Positions 12,949 to 14,369 of a stretch of 14,369 bases of DNA are shown piece by piece. The notes beneath the pieces were generated by a model, which was not told the DNA's origin, did no database searches, and saw only the letters and a list, made by a program, of their open reading frames with translations. The stretch is taken from positions 1 through 14,369 of the forward strand of contig USMO01000016.1 in assembly GCA_900555785.1 (NCBI GenBank). Direction: 5' to 3'. The first letter of the stretch is position 1; each line of letters opens with the position of its first letter. The translations under genes were made by a program, and so were the position numbers. The stretch comes from an uncultured Eubacteriales bacterium. Its GTDB lineage: Bacteria > Bacillota > Clostridia > Oscillospirales > CAG-272.

Positions 12949-13137
12949 CCGCACGGCAGATATACAGAAAAAAGCGGATATATCATTTGCAAAGCCGCAG
13001 ATAACACCGGTAACACCTATACTTTCCGCCGGGAAAAAGATTCATTGGTATTTGTCGCAGGTCGTTCTTCCGAAATCCCGCAATGGTCATTATCTAATAG
13101 AAAAGCGATAGGAGGCGTTTTGGACGGCGCGGTCTTT
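12949..13137 (+). pseudogene. C-terminal domain of the Ig-like protein, separated by a nonsense codon
   Basis: Directly after the TGA, in the same frame, the sequence reads PHGRYTEKSGYIICKAADNT, then TYTFRREKDSLVFVAGRSSE and ends with LDGAVF near 13137. In related clostridial proteins the Ig-like domain is followed by a small beta domain of the form TxxLNPDxxTFxFxxSxLSSY-x-GxYxxxxGxLxxxxDDGxxYxFxxxxDxLxFxAxxSSxxP. The part before and the part after the stop fit this pattern together. The frame stays open to 13275, but the residues after about 13137 look like unrelated DNA, so the natural end may also be lost. No ribosome site is seen for a separate start. Confidence 0.65.
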
Positions 13138-13231
13138 GTTGTTCTTTTTCTGCTATATTCTCTTGTTATACTGTATAGTTCACCTTGTGGGTGCATGGTG
13201 AACCCACCCATAGGTCACCGAATACAAACAC

Positions 13232-13516
13232 TTATCCCTTGGGTGTGCGGTATTTTGAAAAATCGGGGACGGTGAACATGAGCGAGCTGTTGGCACCGCT
13301 TTTGCGGAAGCGCTGTTCGATTTTGATGTACCCGTGTACGGTCAGGTCATCAATGGCGCGCTTCACTGTGGATGGGGACAGACTCAGATCCTTCGCAATT
13401 CTTCTTACGGACGGCCAGCATTGACCGTCCGTATTTGCTCTGTTTACAAGGTACATATATACATGCACAGCACGGCTCGGAAGGTTGTCGCTGTAAATGG
13501 AATCAAAATAATTCAC
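13232..13516 (-). CDS. Winged-helix DNA-binding protein (HTH_36-like) of a conjugative element
   Basis: 94-aa protein whose centre is a winged HTH: RAVHVYMYLVNRANTDGQCW then PSVRRIAKDLSLSPSTVKRA, followed by HGYIKIEQRFRKSG as the wing. This pattern (DGxCWPSxxxIAxDLxxSxxTVxRAI) is the HTH_36-type domain also seen in plasmid and phage replication initiators. Small stand-alone versions sit next to VirD4 genes in clostridial conjugative elements. The start is GTG at 13516, overlapping the VirD4 stop by 4 nt (GTGA), so it is translationally coupled to the transfer operon. It is convergent with the Ig-like gene. A regulatory role in transfer or replication is inferred from context. Confidence 0.85.
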   Translation of the reverse strand: MNYFDSIYSDNLPSRAVHVYMYLVNRANTDGQCWPSVRRIAKDLSLSPSTVKRAIDDLTVHGYIKIEQRFRKSGANSSLMFTVPDFSKYRTPKG

Positions 13517-14369
13517 TTAGCACCACCGTCCTGACCGAGATTGGTCCGCAATCCTTTGTGTCTTGCCGCCGCCTTTTTGCTTGAATAGTGCCGTTCCGCC
13601 ATGGCTTCCTCCACACGGAAACTGCCATCGGGGATGTCTTTTCCGTTGCTTTTATCGTCCGCCACATGATATTTGTTGCAGATGGCTTCGCTCAGTTCCT
13701 CGCGGCTTGCGTAACAGATGGTTGCCCGGTCGCGCATAGGGACAGCGAACGGCTCTTTTTCAAAACGGATACCCCATTTGAAGAACAGCTTCAGCTTGAC
13801 CTTGATGGGATAGAAGCCGGTCTTGGTCACGATAAAAGTACCTTTCGGCAGGGCTTTCAACTCATCGGGAGTCATCAACGGACGCTCAATCATCTGCAGA
13901 GAGCGCGATCCTTCGCCTTTGCTCTGTGTGACCGAACCGGTGAGCGCCGTCCTGCTTCCCATTGCTTTGGAGAGAATCTGTGCCGACTCACTGTTGGGTG
14001 CAAAACCGCCGAATACCGTCAACTGTGTGTTGTCGATGATGATTTCCGCGCCTTCTTTGCCGTAGTTTTTCTGTAACTGTGCGAAGGACTGGATGATCGG
14101 CACGATGGAAACACGACGGGAGCGGGATGCCGAGAACATCATTTCGGCAGATTCAATGCGAGGCAAGGTGCCAAACTCATCACAGTAGAAGACCACGCGG
14201 TTTTCAAGCTTGCCGCCGTGTTCATCGGCAACGGCAAGAATTTCACGGTAGAGCTGCTGGATCAGAAGCGATACCATGAAGTATTTACTGCTGTCTTCCT
14301 CCGGCATAATGATGAAAATTGCCGACTTTTCTTTACAAAATCGCTCGGCATCGATCTCGGTATCGTTGC
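13513..14369 (-). CDS. VirD4/TraG-like type IV coupling protein, C-terminal part (runs off the window)
   Basis: ATPase at the inner face of the conjugation channel that hands the relaxase-DNA complex to the type IV secretion system. Only the last 285 or so residues are in the window; the frame is open through 14369, so the Walker A motif and N-terminal membrane helices lie outside. Visible parts are the Walker B strand VVFYCDEFGTLP (about 14160-14195) and SASRSRRVSIVPIIQSFAQL with its conserved Gln. IIDNTQLTVFGGFAPNSE and the LMTPDELKALPKGTFIVTKT strand of the ATPase fold follow. The polar C-terminal tail (after about residue 225 of the visible part) is typical. It shares a GTGA overlap with the HTH gene, indicating an operon reading leftward. 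This identifies the right part of the window as an integrative conjugative element. Confidence 0.93.
   Translation of the reverse strand, partial: NDTEIDAERFCKEKSAIFIIMPEEDSSKYFMVSLLIQQLYREILAVADEHGGKLENRVVFYCDEFGTLPRIESAEMMFSASRSRRVSIVPIIQSFAQLQKNYGKEGAEIIIDNTQLTVFGGFAPNSESAQILSKAMGSRTALTGSVTQSKGEGSRSLQMIERPLMTPDELKALPKGTFIVTKTGFYPIKVKLKLFFKWGIRFEKEPFAVPMRDRATICYASREELSEAICNKYHVADDKSNGKDIPDGSFRVEEAMAERHYSSKKAAARHKGLRTNLGQDGGAK

Noticed and set aside
13178..13203. GTTCACC/GGTGAAC inverted repeat as a shared terminator between convergent genes
   Set aside because: A 7-bp stem with a 12-nt loop and no T-run on either strand; it could be a binding site, but nothing supports that.

Overview
The window looks like chromosomal DNA of a Gram-positive, low-to-mid GC Clostridia, most plausibly a gut Oscillospiraceae/Ruminococcaceae-type bacterium. 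I infer this from a 58-residue S21 protein, near-consensus sigma-A promoters with 17-bp spacers, strong AGGAGG ribosome sites, a pit-DUF47 pair and a VirD4 coupling protein of the type found in clostridial conjugative elements. No rRNA, tRNA or CRISPR array was seen.

Left part (1-8281), ordinary chromosome. A GH2 beta-galactosidase (lacZ, minus strand) is divergent from a 95-aa protein of unknown function, and the two strong promoters are separated by a terminator-like hairpin. A roughly 690-bp gap follows that holds no gene but is packed with hairpins, including a 93-bp near-perfect palindrome. Then come a phosphate transport pair (PiT permease plus its DUF47/PhoU-like partner), a CNNM/CorC-type membrane protein behind a 180-nt structured leader, a wrecked acetyltransferase remnant, and rpsU with its own promoter and a textbook terminator.

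Middle part (8282-9117), a junction full of remnants. It holds an IS-end-like sequence, an orphan minus-strand terminator with the apparent 3' tail of a lost gene, a MerR-type promoter (19-bp spacer with a dyad) without a MerR gene, and the degenerate C-terminal half of an S24/LexA-type repressor.

Right part (9118-14369), mobile-element or accessory DNA. It carries a small HTH protein, a cytidylate-kinase-like gene broken by a one-base shift in an A6 tract, and three overlapping or abutting genes: an exported, membrane-anchored protein, a six-helix membrane protein, and a membrane-anchored Ig-like protein. The last is cut by an in-frame TGA, with its recognisable C-terminal domain continuing after the stop. 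On the opposite strand are a winged-helix protein and the C-terminal half of a VirD4-like type IV coupling protein that runs off the window, so an integrative conjugative element probably continues to the right.

The best candidates for something undescribed are the three-gene exported/membrane module (10267-13137), the structured leader before the CorC-like gene, and the 93-bp palindrome. Several reading frames here are decayed, so much of the accessory region may no longer function.
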